Shown here: positions 10,302 to 27,059 of the stretch, piece by piece
Layout: each line of letters starts with the position of its first letter
Numbering within the stretch: the stretch's first letter is position 1
Source of the DNA: Campylobacter sp. MIT 12-8780
Lineage (GTDB): Bacteria; Campylobacterota; Campylobacteria; Campylobacterales; Campylobacteraceae
Direction: 5' to 3'
DNA length: 64,000 bases
Assembly (NCBI RefSeq): GCF_006864535.1
Contig: NZ_QHLL01000005.1
Span: 62,001 to 126,000, forward strand
Notes under the pieces: generated by a model
The model's input: only the letters and a program-made list of their open reading frames with translations
The model's database searches: none
What the model was told of the DNA's origin: nothing
Translations under genes and position numbers: made by a program

Positions 10302-10307
10302 TATAAT
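10302..10307 (+). promoter_or_regulatory. Possible -10 element before tRNA-Thr (GGT) and tuf
   Basis: TATAAT lies 10 bases upstream of the tRNA-Thr(GGT) gene in a 90-base spacer after tRNA-Gly. No good -35 is seen. It could give the tRNA-Thr/tuf unit its own promoter in addition to read-through. Confidence 0.4.
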
Positions 10308-10317
10308 TTTTCTGAGC

Positions 10318-10392
<75 letters not shown>

Positions 10393-10464
10393 TTGTTTTC
10401 TAAAAAATTATATTTTATAGACTTGTTTTTGCATTTTATTTATCACAAAACGAAAGGATTTCTT

Positions 10465-11664
10465 ATGGCTAAGGAAAAATTTTCTCGTAACAAGCCACAT
10501 GTCAATATAGGAACCATCGGTCACGTCGATCATGGTAAAACAACCTTGACAGCAGCTATTTCTGCTGTTTTATCAAGAAAGGGTTTGGCTGAGCTTAAAG
10601 ATTATGACAATATCGATAATGCTCCAGAAGAAAAAGAAAGAGGTATCACTATTGCTACTTCTCACATTGAGTATGAAACAGAAAAACGTCACTATGCACA
10701 CGTAGACTGCCCAGGACACGCCGATTATGTTAAAAACATGATTACAGGTGCAGCTCAAATGGACGGAGCTATCCTTGTTGTTTCAGCAGCTGATGGTCCT
10801 ATGCCTCAAACTAGAGAGCATATCTTGCTTTCTCGTCAAGTAGGCGTGCCTTATATCGTTGTATTTATGAATAAGGCTGATATGGTTGATGATGCTGAAC
10901 TTTTAGAGCTCGTTGAAATGGAAATTCGTGAGCTTTTAAGCTCTTATGATTTCCCAGGTGATGATACTCCTATCATTTCAGGTTCTGCTTTAAAAGCACT
11001 TGAAGAAGCTAAAGCTGGACAAGATGGAGAATGGTCACAAAAAGTTATCGCTTTGATGGACGCTGTTGATGAATATATCCCAACTCCAACTCGTGATACT
11101 GATAAAGACTTCTTAATGCCAATTGAAGATGTTTTCTCTATCTCAGGTCGTGGAACTGTTGTTACAGGTAGGATTGAAAAAGGTGTAGTAAAAGTAGGCG
11201 ATACTATAGAAATCGTAGGAATTCGCGATACTCAAACTACAACAGTAACTGGCGTTGAAATGTTTAGAAAAGAAATGGATCAAGGCGAGGCAGGCGATAA
11301 TGTTGGTGTGCTTTTAAGAGGAACTAAAAAAGAAGATGTTCTTCGTGGTATGGTTCTTGCTAAACCAAAATCAATCACTCCACACACTGAATTTGAGGCT
11401 GAAGTGTATATCCTAAACAAAGATGAAGGTGGTCGTCATACTCCATTCTTTAACAATTACCGCCCACAATTTTATGTAAGAACAACTGATGTTACAGGTT
11501 CAATTAAACTTGCTGAAGGCACTGAAATGGTTATGCCAGGTGAAAATGTGCGTATCACAGTGAGCCTTATTGCTCCAGTTGCACTTGAAGAAGGAACTCG
11601 CTTTGCGATCCGTGAAGGCGGACACACTGTTGGTTCAGGCGTGGTTTCTAAAATCATCAAATAA
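10465..11664 (+). CDS. tuf: Translation elongation factor Tu
   Basis: A 399-residue GTPase that delivers aminoacyl-tRNA to the ribosome. G1 GHVDHGKT at residues 19-26, G3 DCPGH and G4 NKAD are intact, followed by the two beta-barrel domains ending in VVSKIIK. ATG 10465 follows GAAAGGATT, and [14 protein letters not shown] is the usual N-terminus, so the in-frame extension back to 10393 is not used. Codon use is strongly biased, as expected for a very highly expressed gene. It heads the tuf-rpmG-trnW-secE-nusG cluster. Confidence 0.99.
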   Translation: MAKEKFSRNKPHVNIGTIGHVDHGKTTLTAAISAVLSRKGLAELKDYDNIDNAPEEKERGITIATSHIEYETEKRHYAHVDCPGHADYVKNMITGAAQMDGAILVVSAADGPMPQTREHILLSRQVGVPYIVVFMNKADMVDDAELLELVEMEIRELLSSYDFPGDDTPIISGSALKALEEAKAGQDGEWSQKVIALMDAVDEYIPTPTRDTDKDFLMPIEDVFSISGRGTVVTGRIEKGVVKVGDTIEIVGIRDTQTTTVTGVEMFRKEMDQGEAGDNVGVLLRGTKKEDVLRGMVLAKPKSITPHTEFEAEVYILNKDEGGRHTPFFNNYRPQFYVRTTDVTGSIKLAEGTEMVMPGENVRITVSLIAPVALEEGTRFAIREGGHTVGSGVVSKIIK

Positions 11665-11673
11665 AAATTCAAT

Positions 11674-11697
11674 CAAGCTCCTTTCTTTTGGAGCTTG
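11674..11697 (+). terminator. Hairpin between tuf and rpmG (attenuator-like)
   Basis: Perfect 8-bp stem CAAGCTCC/GGAGCTTG around an 8-base loop, 9 bases after the tuf stop. Only a weak T-rich tail (AGTTTCATTT) follows, so it may reduce read-through or protect the tuf mRNA end rather than stop transcription completely. Confidence 0.55.
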
Positions 11698-11719
11698 AGT
11701 TTCATTTAAGGATTAAAGT

Positions 11720-11878
11720 ATGAGAATAAAAGTTGGCTTAAAATGCGAAGAAACAGGCGATATTAATTACAGCACTTATAAAAATAGCAAAAATACAACT
11801 GAAAAGCTAGAACTTAAAAAATATTGCCCAAGATTAAGAAAACACACTATTCATAAAGAAGTTAAATTAAAAAGTTAA
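11720..11878 (+). CDS. rpmG: 50S ribosomal protein L33
   Basis: A 52-residue protein: it begins [17 protein letters not shown] and continues with [17 protein letters not shown], the L33 pattern. Of the four zinc-ribbon cysteines seen in 'C+' L33 proteins only C9 and C36 remain; the partners read T12 and R39-L, so zinc is probably not bound. It begins after TTAAGGATTAAAGT, and its stop codon is directly followed, with no gap, by the first base of tRNA-Trp. Confidence 0.93.
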   Translation: MRIKVGLKCEETGDINYSTYKNSKNTTEKLELKKYCPRLRKHTIHKEVKLKS

Positions 11879-11954
11879 AGGGCAATAGCTCCAACGGTAG
11901 AGCGCCGGATTCCAAATCCGATGGTTGGGGGTTCGAATCCCTCTTGCCCTGCCA
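11879..11954 (+). tRNA. tRNA-Trp (anticodon CCA)
   Basis: A 76-base cloverleaf: acceptor AGGGCAA/TTGCCCT, anticodon loop TTCCAAA with CCA, GGTTCGAATCC T-loop, discriminator G and encoded CCA. The first base abuts the rpmG stop codon, so the tRNA must be cut out of the ribosomal-protein mRNA. The top pair of the anticodon stem is a C-A mismatch. Confidence 0.95.
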
Positions 11955-11973
11955 TTTTCGAAGGTTGTAGATT

Positions 11974-12156
11974 ATGAAGAATTTAATAAGTTATTTTAAA
12001 CTCTCAAAAGCCGAGTTATCAAAAGTCATTTTTCCACTTAAAGAACAAGTAAGAAATGCTTATATTACGGTTTTTGTTGTAGTAACGGTAATTTCATTGT
12101 TTTTAGCTTTGGTGGATTGGATTATGTCTTCCATAGTTTCTTTGTTTGTTTCTTAA
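11974..12156 (+). CDS. secE: Preprotein translocase subunit SecE
   Basis: A 60-residue single-span form of SecE, which clamps SecY in the SecYEG channel. An amphipathic helix (residues 10-30, with the conserved SKAELSKVIFP segment) precedes one membrane helix (about 32-57). Short SecE of this kind is usual outside enterobacteria. It lies 19 bases after tRNA-Trp and 12 before nusG, the conserved secE-nusG pair. Confidence 0.95.
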   Translation: MKNLISYFKLSKAELSKVIFPLKEQVRNAYITVFVVVTVISLFLALVDWIMSSIVSLFVS

Positions 12157-12168
12157 AAAAGGAAAACG

Positions 12169-12708
12169 ATGAGCGAAGAAAAATATAAATGGTATGCGAT
12201 ACAAACCTATGCGGGAAGTGAAATGGCGGTAAAAAGAGCCATAGAAAATTTAATCCGCGATAATGGAATAGGCGAAAGATTAAAAGAAATTGTTGTGCCA
12301 ACTGAAGATGTGATTGAGTTTAAAAATGGTAAAGAAAAGATTAGCGAAAGAAGCTTGTATTCAGGCTATGTTTTTGCTTTACTTGATCTTAACACTGAGC
12401 TTTGGCATAAAATTCAGTCTTTACCAAAAGTAGGGCGTTTTATAGGCGAAGCAAAAAAGCCTACACCTTTGAGTGAAAAAGATATCAAGCTCATCTTAGA
12501 AAAGGTACAAAATAAAGCTGCACCAAAACCAAAAATTTCTTTCGATGAGGGTGAAAATGTGCGAATCATCGAAGGTCCTTTTGCAAACTTTACTGGTATG
12601 GTTGAAGAATACGATATGGTTCGAGGTTTGCTTAAGCTTAATGTTTCGATTTTTGGGCGTTCAACACCGGTTGAAATTCTCTATTCTCAAGTTGAAAAAA
12701 TTATATAA
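12169..12708 (+). CDS. nusG: Transcription termination/antitermination factor NusG
   Basis: A 179-residue protein with an N-terminal NGN domain ([12 protein letters not shown], then [11 protein letters not shown] and PKVGRFIG) that binds RNA polymerase, and a C-terminal KOW domain ([22 protein letters not shown]) that contacts Rho or ribosomal S10. The AAGGAAAACG before ATG 12169 is a good ribosome-binding site. The next gene's Shine-Dalgarno overlaps the stop codon, showing tight coupling to rplK. Confidence 0.97.
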   Translation: MSEEKYKWYAIQTYAGSEMAVKRAIENLIRDNGIGERLKEIVVPTEDVIEFKNGKEKISERSLYSGYVFALLDLNTELWHKIQSLPKVGRFIGEAKKPTPLSEKDIKLILEKVQNKAAPKPKISFDEGENVRIIEGPFANFTGMVEEYDMVRGLLKLNVSIFGRSTPVEILYSQVEKII

Positions 12709-12719
12709 GGAGTTTTTAT

Positions 12720-13145
12720 ATGGCAAAGAAAGTTGTTGGCGAGATAAAATTACAAATTGCAGCCACTAAGGCAAATCCATCTCCGCCAGTTGGTCCAGCT
12801 CTTGGACAACAAGGCGTGAATATCATGGAGTTTTGTAAAGCTTTTAATGAAAGAACAAAAGATATGGCAGGCTTTAATATCCCTGTTGTTATCACTGTTT
12901 ATGCAGATAAGAGTTTTACTTTCATCACAAAACAACCTCCTGCTACTGATTTGATTAAAAAAGCAGCTGGTATTAGCAAAGGTGCGGATAATCCGCTTAA
13001 AAATAAAGTTGGCAAACTTACTCAAAAACAAGTTTTAGAAATCGTTGAGAAAAAACTTGCTGATTTAAACACCAAAGATAAGGATCAAGCGGCGAAAATT
13101 ATCGCTGGATCAGCTAGATCTATGGGTGTTGAGATTGTCGATTAA
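12720..13145 (+). CDS. rplK: 50S ribosomal protein L11
   Basis: A 141-residue protein, the standard length. It has the N-terminal [21 protein letters not shown](Q)GVN motif and the C-terminal rRNA-binding domain. L11 binds 23S rRNA at the GTPase-associated centre, contacts L10 and mediates RelA activation. AAGGAG at 12707-12712 lies 7 bases before the ATG. First gene of the L11-L1 pair. Confidence 0.98.
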   Translation: MAKKVVGEIKLQIAATKANPSPPVGPALGQQGVNIMEFCKAFNERTKDMAGFNIPVVITVYADKSFTFITKQPPATDLIKKAAGISKGADNPLKNKVGKLTQKQVLEIVEKKLADLNTKDKDQAAKIIAGSARSMGVEIVD

Positions 13146-13199
13146 GCCTTACCACTTGGCTTAAAAAGTGGAAGCACTTTAAAAATGCGGAGAAAATAA

Positions 13200-13901
13200 A
13201 TGTCTAAAATAAGTAAAAGATTAAAAGAACTTGCAAACAAAGTTGATTCTTCTAAAGAATATGCTTTAGCAGAAGCTATTGATACGGTTAAAACTCTAGC
13301 TTCAGCTAAATTTGATGAAACTGTTGAAATAGCCTTAAAGCTTAATGTTGATCCAAGACATGCTGATCAAATGGTAAGAGGTTCAGTTGTTTTACCAGCT
13401 GGTACAGGTAAAAAAGTAAGAGTAGCAGTTATTGCAAAAGATACAAAGGCTGATGAGGCTAAAAATGCTGGCGCTGATATAGTTGGAAGCGATGAATTGG
13501 TTGAAGAAATTCAAAAAGGCAATATCAATTTTGATGTCTTAATCGCCACTCCAAATTTAATGGGACTTGTGGGTAAGGTTGGTAGAATTTTAGGACCAAA
13601 AGGACTTATGCCAAATCCTAAAACAGGAACTGTGACTATGGATGTAGCTCAAGCCGTAAATAATGCTAAAAGCGGACAAGTCAATTTCCGCGTTGATAAA
13701 CAAGGCAATATCCATGCTGGACTTGGCAAGGTAAGCTTTTCAAAAGAGCAATTAAATGACAATATCAGCACTTTTATCAAAGCCATAAACAAACACAAAC
13801 CAGCTGCAGCTAAAGGAAGATATATCAAAACAGCTGCTCTTTCTTTGACAATGAGCCCATCTGTAAGCCTTGAAACTCAAGAACTTTTAGATATGAAATA
13901 A
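13200..13901 (+). CDS. rplA: 50S ribosomal protein L1
   Basis: A 233-residue protein with the L1 signature: [34 protein letters not shown], and [19 protein letters not shown]1 forms the ribosomal stalk that moves E-site tRNA and in many bacteria represses its own operon by binding mRNA. The 54-base gap after rplK (CACTTGGCTTAAAAAGTGG) has a small hairpin. A hairpin follows the stop immediately (13900-13918). Confidence 0.98.
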   Translation: MSKISKRLKELANKVDSSKEYALAEAIDTVKTLASAKFDETVEIALKLNVDPRHADQMVRGSVVLPAGTGKKVRVAVIAKDTKADEAKNAGADIVGSDELVEEIQKGNINFDVLIATPNLMGLVGKVGRILGPKGLMPNPKTGTVTMDVAQAVNNAKSGQVNFRVDKQGNIHAGLGKVSFSKEQLNDNISTFIKAINKHKPAAAKGRYIKTAALSLTMSPSVSLETQELLDMK

Positions 13902-13918
13902 GCCTCTTTTTGAGGCTT
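13900..13918 (+). terminator. Hairpin overlapping the rplA stop
   Basis: AAGCCTC, loop TTTTT, GAGGCTT: a perfect 7-bp stem beginning in the rplA stop codon. There is no T-run after it, so it may be an mRNA-stabilising or attenuating element separating rplKA from rplJL. Confidence 0.45.
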
Positions 13919-13923
13919 AGGCT

Positions 13924-14053
13924 TAAAATAAAAATTTTAGAATTTAAGTTTAAATTTTAAGATTTTTATTTTAGATTGGAGATAGCCGAGGCTTTTTAAG
14001 CTTAATTGTTTAGTTTTTAAACGCTCTGCTTGAAATCACCGGTCGGAAAGGAG
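13924..14053 (+). promoter_or_regulatory. rplJ leader with long AT-rich hairpin (probable L10 autoregulatory leader)
   Basis: The 156-base gap before rplJ starts with a 24-base inverted repeat (arms 13924-13947 and 13950-13973, separated by GT, pairing throughout if two G-U wobbles are allowed). It then holds a more G+C-rich part containing GGAGATAGCCGAGGC and AATCACCGGTCGG, ending at the AAAGGAG ribosome-binding site (14047-14053). In other bacteria this position holds the L10 leader, where the L10-L12 complex represses rplJL translation. The position and structure support that; homology to the known leader motif has not been checked. Confidence 0.5.
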
Positions 14054-14057
14054 AAGT

Positions 14058-14537
14058 ATGACCAAGAGCGAAAAGATCGAGATCGTTGCTTCTTTGCAAG
14101 AAGATTTCAAAAAAAGTGAAGCCATAGTAGTATGTGATTATAGGGGCTTAAGCACAAAGAAACTTGAAGTTTTAAGACAAAACGCAAGAGAAAATAATGT
14201 CAGAGTTCAAATCATTAAAAATACACTTGCTCATTTAGCCCTAGAAAATGCTGGTAAAAGCGGACTTGAACTTAAAGATACAAATATCTATCTTTGGGGT
14301 GAAGATCAACTTAGTGTTTCTAAGGTAGCATCTAAATTTGAAGATGATCATGAGCAGTTTAAGATCAAAATGGCGTTCATTGAGGGAAGTGTGGCTGATG
14401 TGGCTAAGGTAAAAGCTTTAGCAAAAATGCCTTCACGCAACGAATTGCTTGCTATGCTTTTGCAAGTATGGAATGCCCCATTACAAAATTTTGTTATAGG
14501 GCTTAATGCCTTAAAAACCAAAAAAGAATCAGAATAA
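14058..14537 (+). CDS. rplJ: 50S ribosomal protein L10
   Basis: A 159-residue protein that anchors L7/L12 dimers to the ribosome stalk. The family pattern is plain: the N-terminal [23 protein letters not shown], then KNTLAHLAL, and the C-terminal helix [25 protein letters not shown] for L12 binding. Start ATG 14058 has AAAGGAG five bases upstream. Expression is probably controlled through the structured leader in front. It is followed 15 bases later by rplL. Confidence 0.97.
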   Translation: MTKSEKIEIVASLQEDFKKSEAIVVCDYRGLSTKKLEVLRQNARENNVRVQIIKNTLAHLALENAGKSGLELKDTNIYLWGEDQLSVSKVASKFEDDHEQFKIKMAFIEGSVADVAKVKALAKMPSRNELLAMLLQVWNAPLQNFVIGLNALKTKKESE

Positions 14538-14552
14538 AAAAAGGAGATAAAA

Positions 14553-14933
14553 ATGGCAATTTCTAAAGAAGATGTTTTAGAATATATTTCAAATTTAAGT
14601 GTTCTTGAGCTTTCAGAGCTTGTAAAAGAATTTGAAGAAAAATTTGGTGTTTCAGCAGCTCCAGTTGTTGTAGCTGGTGCTGGCGGCGGTGCAGCTGCTG
14701 GCGGCGGTGCAGCTGAAGAAAAAACAGAGTTTAACATCGTTTTAGTTGAAAGCGGTGCAAAGAAAATCGAAGTGATTAAGGTTGTTCGTGCGATTACTGG
14801 CTTGGGCTTAAAAGAAGCAAAAGATGCAGTTGAGCAAACTCCTTCAGTGCTTAAAGAAGGCGTGGCTAAGGCTGATGCTGAAGCAGCTAAAAAACAACTT
14901 GAAGAAGCAGGTGCTAAGGTAGAGCTTAAGTAA
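14553..14933 (+). CDS. rplL: 50S ribosomal protein L7/L12
   Basis: A 126-residue acidic stalk protein: N-terminal dimerisation helices ([27 protein letters not shown]), an Ala/Gly-rich hinge (residues about 42-60, GAGGGAAAGGGAA), and the C-terminal factor-binding domain with [21 protein letters not shown] strong AAAAAAGGAG precedes the ATG. Highly expressed codon use. Confidence 0.98.
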   Translation: MAISKEDVLEYISNLSVLELSELVKEFEEKFGVSAAPVVVAGAGGGAAAGGGAAEEKTEFNIVLVESGAKKIEVIKVVRAITGLGLKEAKDAVEQTPSVLKEGVAKADAEAAKKQLEEAGAKVELK

Positions 14934-14961
14934 GTTTTATCAAAGCTTTTTATTTTAATTC

Positions 14962-14993
14962 AAGTCAAAAGGTTTGCACAAGCCTTTTGACTT
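14962..14993 (+). terminator. Attenuator hairpin between rplL and rpoB
   Basis: An 11-bp perfect stem AAGTCAAAAGG/CCTTTTGACTT with a 10-base loop followed by TTGTG. It sits 29 bases after rplL. Partial termination here would explain how ribosomal proteins are made in excess over RNA polymerase subunits from one operon, as in other bacteria. A second, smaller hairpin AAAGAG-TTTTG-CTCTTT follows at 15004-15020. Confidence 0.65.
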
Positions 14994-15027
14994 TTGTGCG
15001 TTTAAAGAGTTTTGCTCTTTATTTTAA

Positions 15028-23737
<8,710 letters not shown>

Positions 23738-23794
23738 ACTTCTAAACCTTTAACCAAAAGTAAGCATTAGCGAACTTTTGGTTCTTGGCTCCAT

Positions 23795-23822
23795 TTGATT
23801 TAAAGAAAAATCAAGTTTTTTA
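23795..23822 (+). terminator. Intrinsic terminator of the rpl-rpo operon
   Basis: TTGATTT, 6-base loop, AAATCAA followed by GTTTTTTAT, about 60 bases past the rpoC stop. A second inverted repeat (ACCAAAAGT...ACTTTTGGT, 23753-23783) lies just before it. Both are consistent with ending the long operon. Confidence 0.7.
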
Positions 23823-23851
23823 TATGTTAATCGAATTTATATTATTTTTTT

Positions 23852-23980
23852 TATTTGCAATGAGAAAATTTTAGAGGGTGGCTTTAAATAAAAAAGAGAT
23901 AAAGTAGGGCAGACTCTAAAGAGGCGCGAGAAAGCAAGCTGTAAAGAAAGATAAATGCTTAATTACCACTCTAAAAAAAT
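23852..23980 (+). ncRNA. Possible structured RNA in the 318-base gap after rpoC
   Basis: The gap from 23738 to 24055 has no coding region. After the rpoC terminator a TATATT/TATTAT box (23838-23845) precedes a G-rich stretch unlike the AT-rich surroundings. TTTTAGAG (23869-23876) pairs with CTCTAAAA (23969-23976), continued by TGG/CCA (23879-23881 with 23966-23968), closing about 90 bases that include GTAGGGCAGACTC and GGCGCGAGAAAGC. I do not recognise any known RNA family (not tmRNA, SRP RNA or a riboswitch I know). Strand and ends are guesses. Confidence 0.25.
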
Positions 23981-24007
23981 ACATGATAAAGATAAGTTTT
24001 ATTTTTG

Positions 24008-24049
24008 CTTAAAAAAAAGAAGGAATTTCAAGCCTAAAAGCTTGAAATT
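24008..24049 (-). terminator. Terminator of the flavoprotein gene (minus strand)
   Basis: AATTTCAAG/CTTGAAATT, a perfect 9-bp stem (24024-24032 with 24041-24049) and 8-base loop. Read on the minus strand it is followed by CCTTCTTTTTTTT. It lies seven bases past the stop of the 24056-24994 gene. Confidence 0.8.
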
Positions 24050-24055
24050 GAAGTT

Positions 24056-24994
24056 TTATGCTAGATAATCATTAATGATAACGCCATCATTTAGCCCCAC
24101 AACTATGCTTGCGCCATTTTTTGTAGCGATATCGCCAGCTACAAATATGCCTTTAACATTGCTTTGTTTATGTGCGTCAAATACAGGCACGCCTTTGTCA
24201 TCAACTTCTATGCCACATTTTTGTAAAAAATCCACCGGCGTAGAACCACCGATCGCATAAATGGCTCTATCATATACTTCGCTACTGCCGTCATTGAAGA
24301 GCATTTTTACCTTACCATTTTCATCTTGGACTTCGCTAATATCAACGCCGAGCTTAAGTGTGATTTTACCTTCTTTAGCAGCCGTTTCTACATCGTTTAG
24401 ATTGATATCATTAAGCCTTGTGAATTTATCTCTTCTATAACAAAGCGTAACTTTGTGTTTGCTTGCAAGATCAACAGCATATTCAGCCGCTGAGTTTCCA
24501 CCGCCTATGATAATGATTTTTTCGCCCTCTTGCACGCTGTTTGCGTTGAAATTGACGACTTTATTTAAAGTGGCTGGGATTTTATAGTCTGGTTTGTTTG
24601 GTTTGCCCATTCTGCCTATAGCGACGATGATATTTTTGCATTCATAGCTCTGTTTTGGTGTAGTGATGATGAAATTTTCTCCGCTTTTTTTCACACTTTC
24701 AACTTCGCTGTTAAGCTCAAGTTCTATATTGTTTGCTTTTAAGGCTTCTTCAAAGGTTGCAAGCGAGCTTTCTTTGGTGCCGTCTTCAAAAGGGATATGT
24801 CCGCGGTTTGTGCTATCATGCCCTTTATACTCTTTATCAACTCTTTTGCCATCTTTATAAAATTTCACAAAGGTTTGGCATATAGCATCAGCTTTTTCAA
24901 GCAAAACAACTTCTTTACCCTTAAGCTTTGCTTCTACGGCTGCTCCAATGCCAGCTGGACCAGCACCTATAACGATAAGATCAACTTTTTTCAT
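24056..24994 (-). CDS. TrxB-like FAD/NAD(P) oxidoreductase without redox cysteines
   Basis: A 312-residue flavoprotein. The N-terminal FAD motif VIGAGPAGIGAAVEAKLKG (from about residue 7) and the second Rossmann motif IIIGGGNSAAEYA near residue 160 give the two-domain thioredoxin reductase fold; the C-terminal GIFVAGDIA closes the FAD site. There is no CxxC in the NADPH domain, so it is not a thioredoxin reductase. It resembles YpdA/ferredoxin-NADP+ reductase-like enzymes and C. jejuni Cj0559, which also neighbours proA. The physiological acceptor is unknown. ATG 24994 was preferred; an in-frame TTG at 25000 is also possible. Confidence 0.82.
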   Translation of the reverse strand: MKKVDLIVIGAGPAGIGAAVEAKLKGKEVVLLEKADAICQTFVKFYKDGKRVDKEYKGHDSTNRGHIPFEDGTKESSLATFEEALKANNIELELNSEVESVKKSGENFIITTPKQSYECKNIIVAIGRMGKPNKPDYKIPATLNKVVNFNANSVQEGEKIIIIGGGNSAAEYAVDLASKHKVTLCYRRDKFTRLNDINLNDVETAAKEGKITLKLGVDISEVQDENGKVKMLFNDGSSEVYDRAIYAIGGSTPVDFLQKCGIEVDDKGVPVFDAHKQSNVKGIFVAGDIATKNGASIVVGLNDGVIINDYLA

Positions 24995-25025
24995 ACTCAA
25001 AATACCTTTCTTGATAAAATTTTTG

Positions 25026-25031
25026 TATAAT
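25026..25031 (+). promoter_or_regulatory. -10 element of proA in the divergent spacer
   Basis: A perfect TATAAT preceded by TTTTG, 33 bases before the proA start, in the short divergent region shared with the flavoprotein gene. No -35 with correct spacing is seen. Confidence 0.55.
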
Positions 25032-25063
25032 GTATCAAATTTTTTATAAACAAAGGATTAAAA

Positions 25064-26296
25064 ATGCGTCAAAGCCTTGAAAAACTTAAGAAAAATACAC
25101 AAAAATTACTCGAACTTAATCCAAGCCAAAAAGAAAAAATCATACTCGCTCTTGCTCAAGCTTTGCGTGAAAAAACACATTTGATTTTAAGAGCAAACGA
25201 AAAAGATTTGGCAAATTTTAACAAAAATGAAGCTTTTAAAGATCGCTTAAAACTTGATGAAAAAAGACTTGAAGCGCTTTGCAAAGGCTTAGAAACGATC
25301 GCTTTTTTGCCTGATCCTGTTGGTAGGGTGCTTGAGGGCTGGGTAAATTATGCTGGTTTAAAGATAGAAAAAGTGAGCATTCCTTTAGGTGTCGTGGGGG
25401 TGATTTATGAGGCGCGTCCAGCGATTAGTGCGGAAATTTTGGCTTTGCTTTTGAAAAGTTCTAATGCTGGAGTTTTAAAAGGCGGAAGTGAAGCAAGATA
25501 CAGCAATGAAGCGTTTTTTAGCATTATAAATGAGGTGCTTAAAGGCTTTGATTTGCATGAATGCTTTTTAATGCTTGTTGATAGGGCTGAGTTTCAAAGT
25601 TTACTTGAATTTGATGATATTATCGATGTGATCGTGCCTCGTGGAAGTTCGGCTATGATCGCGCAAATTGCTGCAAATACGAAAATTCCGCTTATCAAAC
25701 ACGATAAAGGCTTGTGCCATATCTTTGTCGATGAGGGTGCAAATTTAAAAAAAGCATGCGAGATTATCATCAATGCAAAATGCCAAAGAGTAAGTGTTTG
25801 CAATGCTTTAGAAAGCTTGTTAGTGCATAAAAATATAGCCAAAGAGCTTTTTGGTTTGCTTGTGCCAGAACTTGAGCGATTTAAGGTAAAAATTCACGCA
25901 CACGAAAATGCTCTTGAGTTTTTTAAGCATTCAAAGCTTGAATTTCAAATCGCTGATGAAAAGGCTTTTGCGAGCGAGTGGCTTGATTTTGAACTCAGTG
26001 TAAAGCTAGTTGATAGTGTTCAAGAAGCTTGCGAGCATATCAATGCTTTTTCTTCAGCTCATTCTGAAGCTATACTTTCAAATAACGCCCAAAATATCGC
26101 TTTTTTTCAAAGACATATTAACTCAGCGTGCGTGTATGTTAATGCCTCGACGCGTTTTAGTGATGGAGGCGAGTTTGGTTTTGGTGCAGAGCTTGGAATT
26201 TCAACAAACAAGCTACACGCTAGAGGTCCTATGGGCGTAAATGAGCTTTGCACTTACAAATACCTTATCAATGGAGAAGGGCAAATTAGGCTTTAG
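25064..26296 (+). CDS. proA: Gamma-glutamyl phosphate reductase
   Basis: A 410-residue enzyme that reduces gamma-glutamyl phosphate to glutamate semialdehyde with NADPH in proline synthesis. It has the aldehyde-dehydrogenase fold with PLGVVGVIYEARPAIS, LKGGSEA, the VDRGSS-like 'IVPRGSSAMI' stretch, and catalytic Cys in QRVSVCNALESLLVH (near residue 248). The ending GPMGVNELCTYKYLINGEGQIR is the ProA C-terminus. AAAGGATT precedes the ATG. proB is not adjacent. Its end overlaps the dnaQ-like gene by 11 bases, convergently. Confidence 0.96.
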   Translation: MRQSLEKLKKNTQKLLELNPSQKEKIILALAQALREKTHLILRANEKDLANFNKNEAFKDRLKLDEKRLEALCKGLETIAFLPDPVGRVLEGWVNYAGLKIEKVSIPLGVVGVIYEARPAISAEILALLLKSSNAGVLKGGSEARYSNEAFFSIINEVLKGFDLHECFLMLVDRAEFQSLLEFDDIIDVIVPRGSSAMIAQIAANTKIPLIKHDKGLCHIFVDEGANLKKACEIIINAKCQRVSVCNALESLLVHKNIAKELFGLLVPELERFKVKIHAHENALEFFKHSKLEFQIADEKAFASEWLDFELSVKLVDSVQEACEHINAFSSAHSEAILSNNAQNIAFFQRHINSACVYVNASTRFSDGGEFGFGAELGISTNKLHARGPMGVNELCTYKYLINGEGQIRL

Positions 26297-27059
26297 TCGC
26301 TTTAAGTGTCTTAGTATTTTTACTAAAATCAAGTAATTCTTGAGTGGTTTTGATATAAAATGGGAGTTTTTTAAGGCAGTGTTTTAGGATTTCAGCTGCA
26401 GCTTTAGCATCGCTTAAGGCTCTGTGATGCACGCTTGTGATATGTAAAATTTCTTTTAAGCTATCAAGCCCATAACGCTCACTTTGAATAAGTCTTCGTG
26501 CAAGATCAATGGTGCAAAGGCGTTGATTTAAAAGCACGCCAAAGCCACATTCTTGCAAAGAACTTGAGATAAAACCATAATCAAAACGCACATTATGAGC
26601 CACAAAAATACTATCTTTTAAAAAAAGTCTAAATTCATTTAACACTGAAGCTAAAGAAGGTGCATTTTGTAGCATAGAGCTTGAAATTCCAGTGAGCTCT
26701 TGTATATTTAAAGGCACATTTGAGGCTTTGATAAGCGTGTTAAAATGGGCTATTTCTTTGTAGTTTTGGATTTTAACAGCTCCGATTTCTATGATCTGTC
26801 CGCCTCGTTTAAAGCTTCCGTTGCTTTCTATATCCACAACGCAAAAAATTTGATCTTTTAAGGCAGTGCTTTTGCTTTTTAAAGTAAGCTCATTTTGAGC
26901 ATTTAAATTCACACTTAAGCCCAAAAGTTCAAGCATATATAAATCAAAATCGATAAAATCAAGCTCTTCGATCTTGTTTAGTTCTTGAAGTGCGAGTGTG
27001 TAGGGCTTGTTTTGTTTAGCGAGTTTAGCGACAAACTCATCGATTTGTTGTTGGCTCAA
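26286..27059 (-). CDS. dnaQ: DnaQ-family 3'-5' exonuclease (DNA polymerase III epsilon-like)
   Basis: A 257-residue protein. The DEDDh exonuclease domain begins near residue 70: FCVVDIESNG (Asp, Glu), IFVAHNVRFDYGF (Asp), and VHHRALSDAKAAAEI (His, Asp), all catalytic residues present. The first ~65 residues form a small helical domain not found in E. coli epsilon. In Campylobacter it is annotated as the proofreading subunit, though an independent nuclease is possible. The start ATG overlaps the rpe stop by four bases, so the two are co-transcribed. Confidence 0.85.
   Translation of the reverse strand: MSQQQIDEFVAKLAKQNKPYTLALQELNKIEELDFIDFDLYMLELLGLSVNLNAQNELTLKSKSTALKDQIFCVVDIESNGSFKRGGQIIEIGAVKIQNYKEIAHFNTLIKASNVPLNIQELTGISSSMLQNAPSLASVLNEFRLFLKDSIFVAHNVRFDYGFISSSLQECGFGVLLNQRLCTIDLARRLIQSERYGLDSLKEILHITSVHHRALSDAKAAAEILKHCLKKLPFYIKTTQELLDFSKNTKTLKATKA

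Noticed and set aside
14348-14737. Minus-strand frame with a Pro/Ala-rich stretch opposite rplJ/rplL
   Set aside because: The Pro/Ala run is the complement of the Gly/Ala hinge of L7/L12; no ribosome-binding site.
23852-23980. The post-rpoC element as SRP RNA, tmRNA or a TPP/purine/c-di-GMP riboswitch
   Set aside because: The diagnostic loops (GGAAGG tetraloop region, tmRNA ends, CUGAGA, and similar) are absent.
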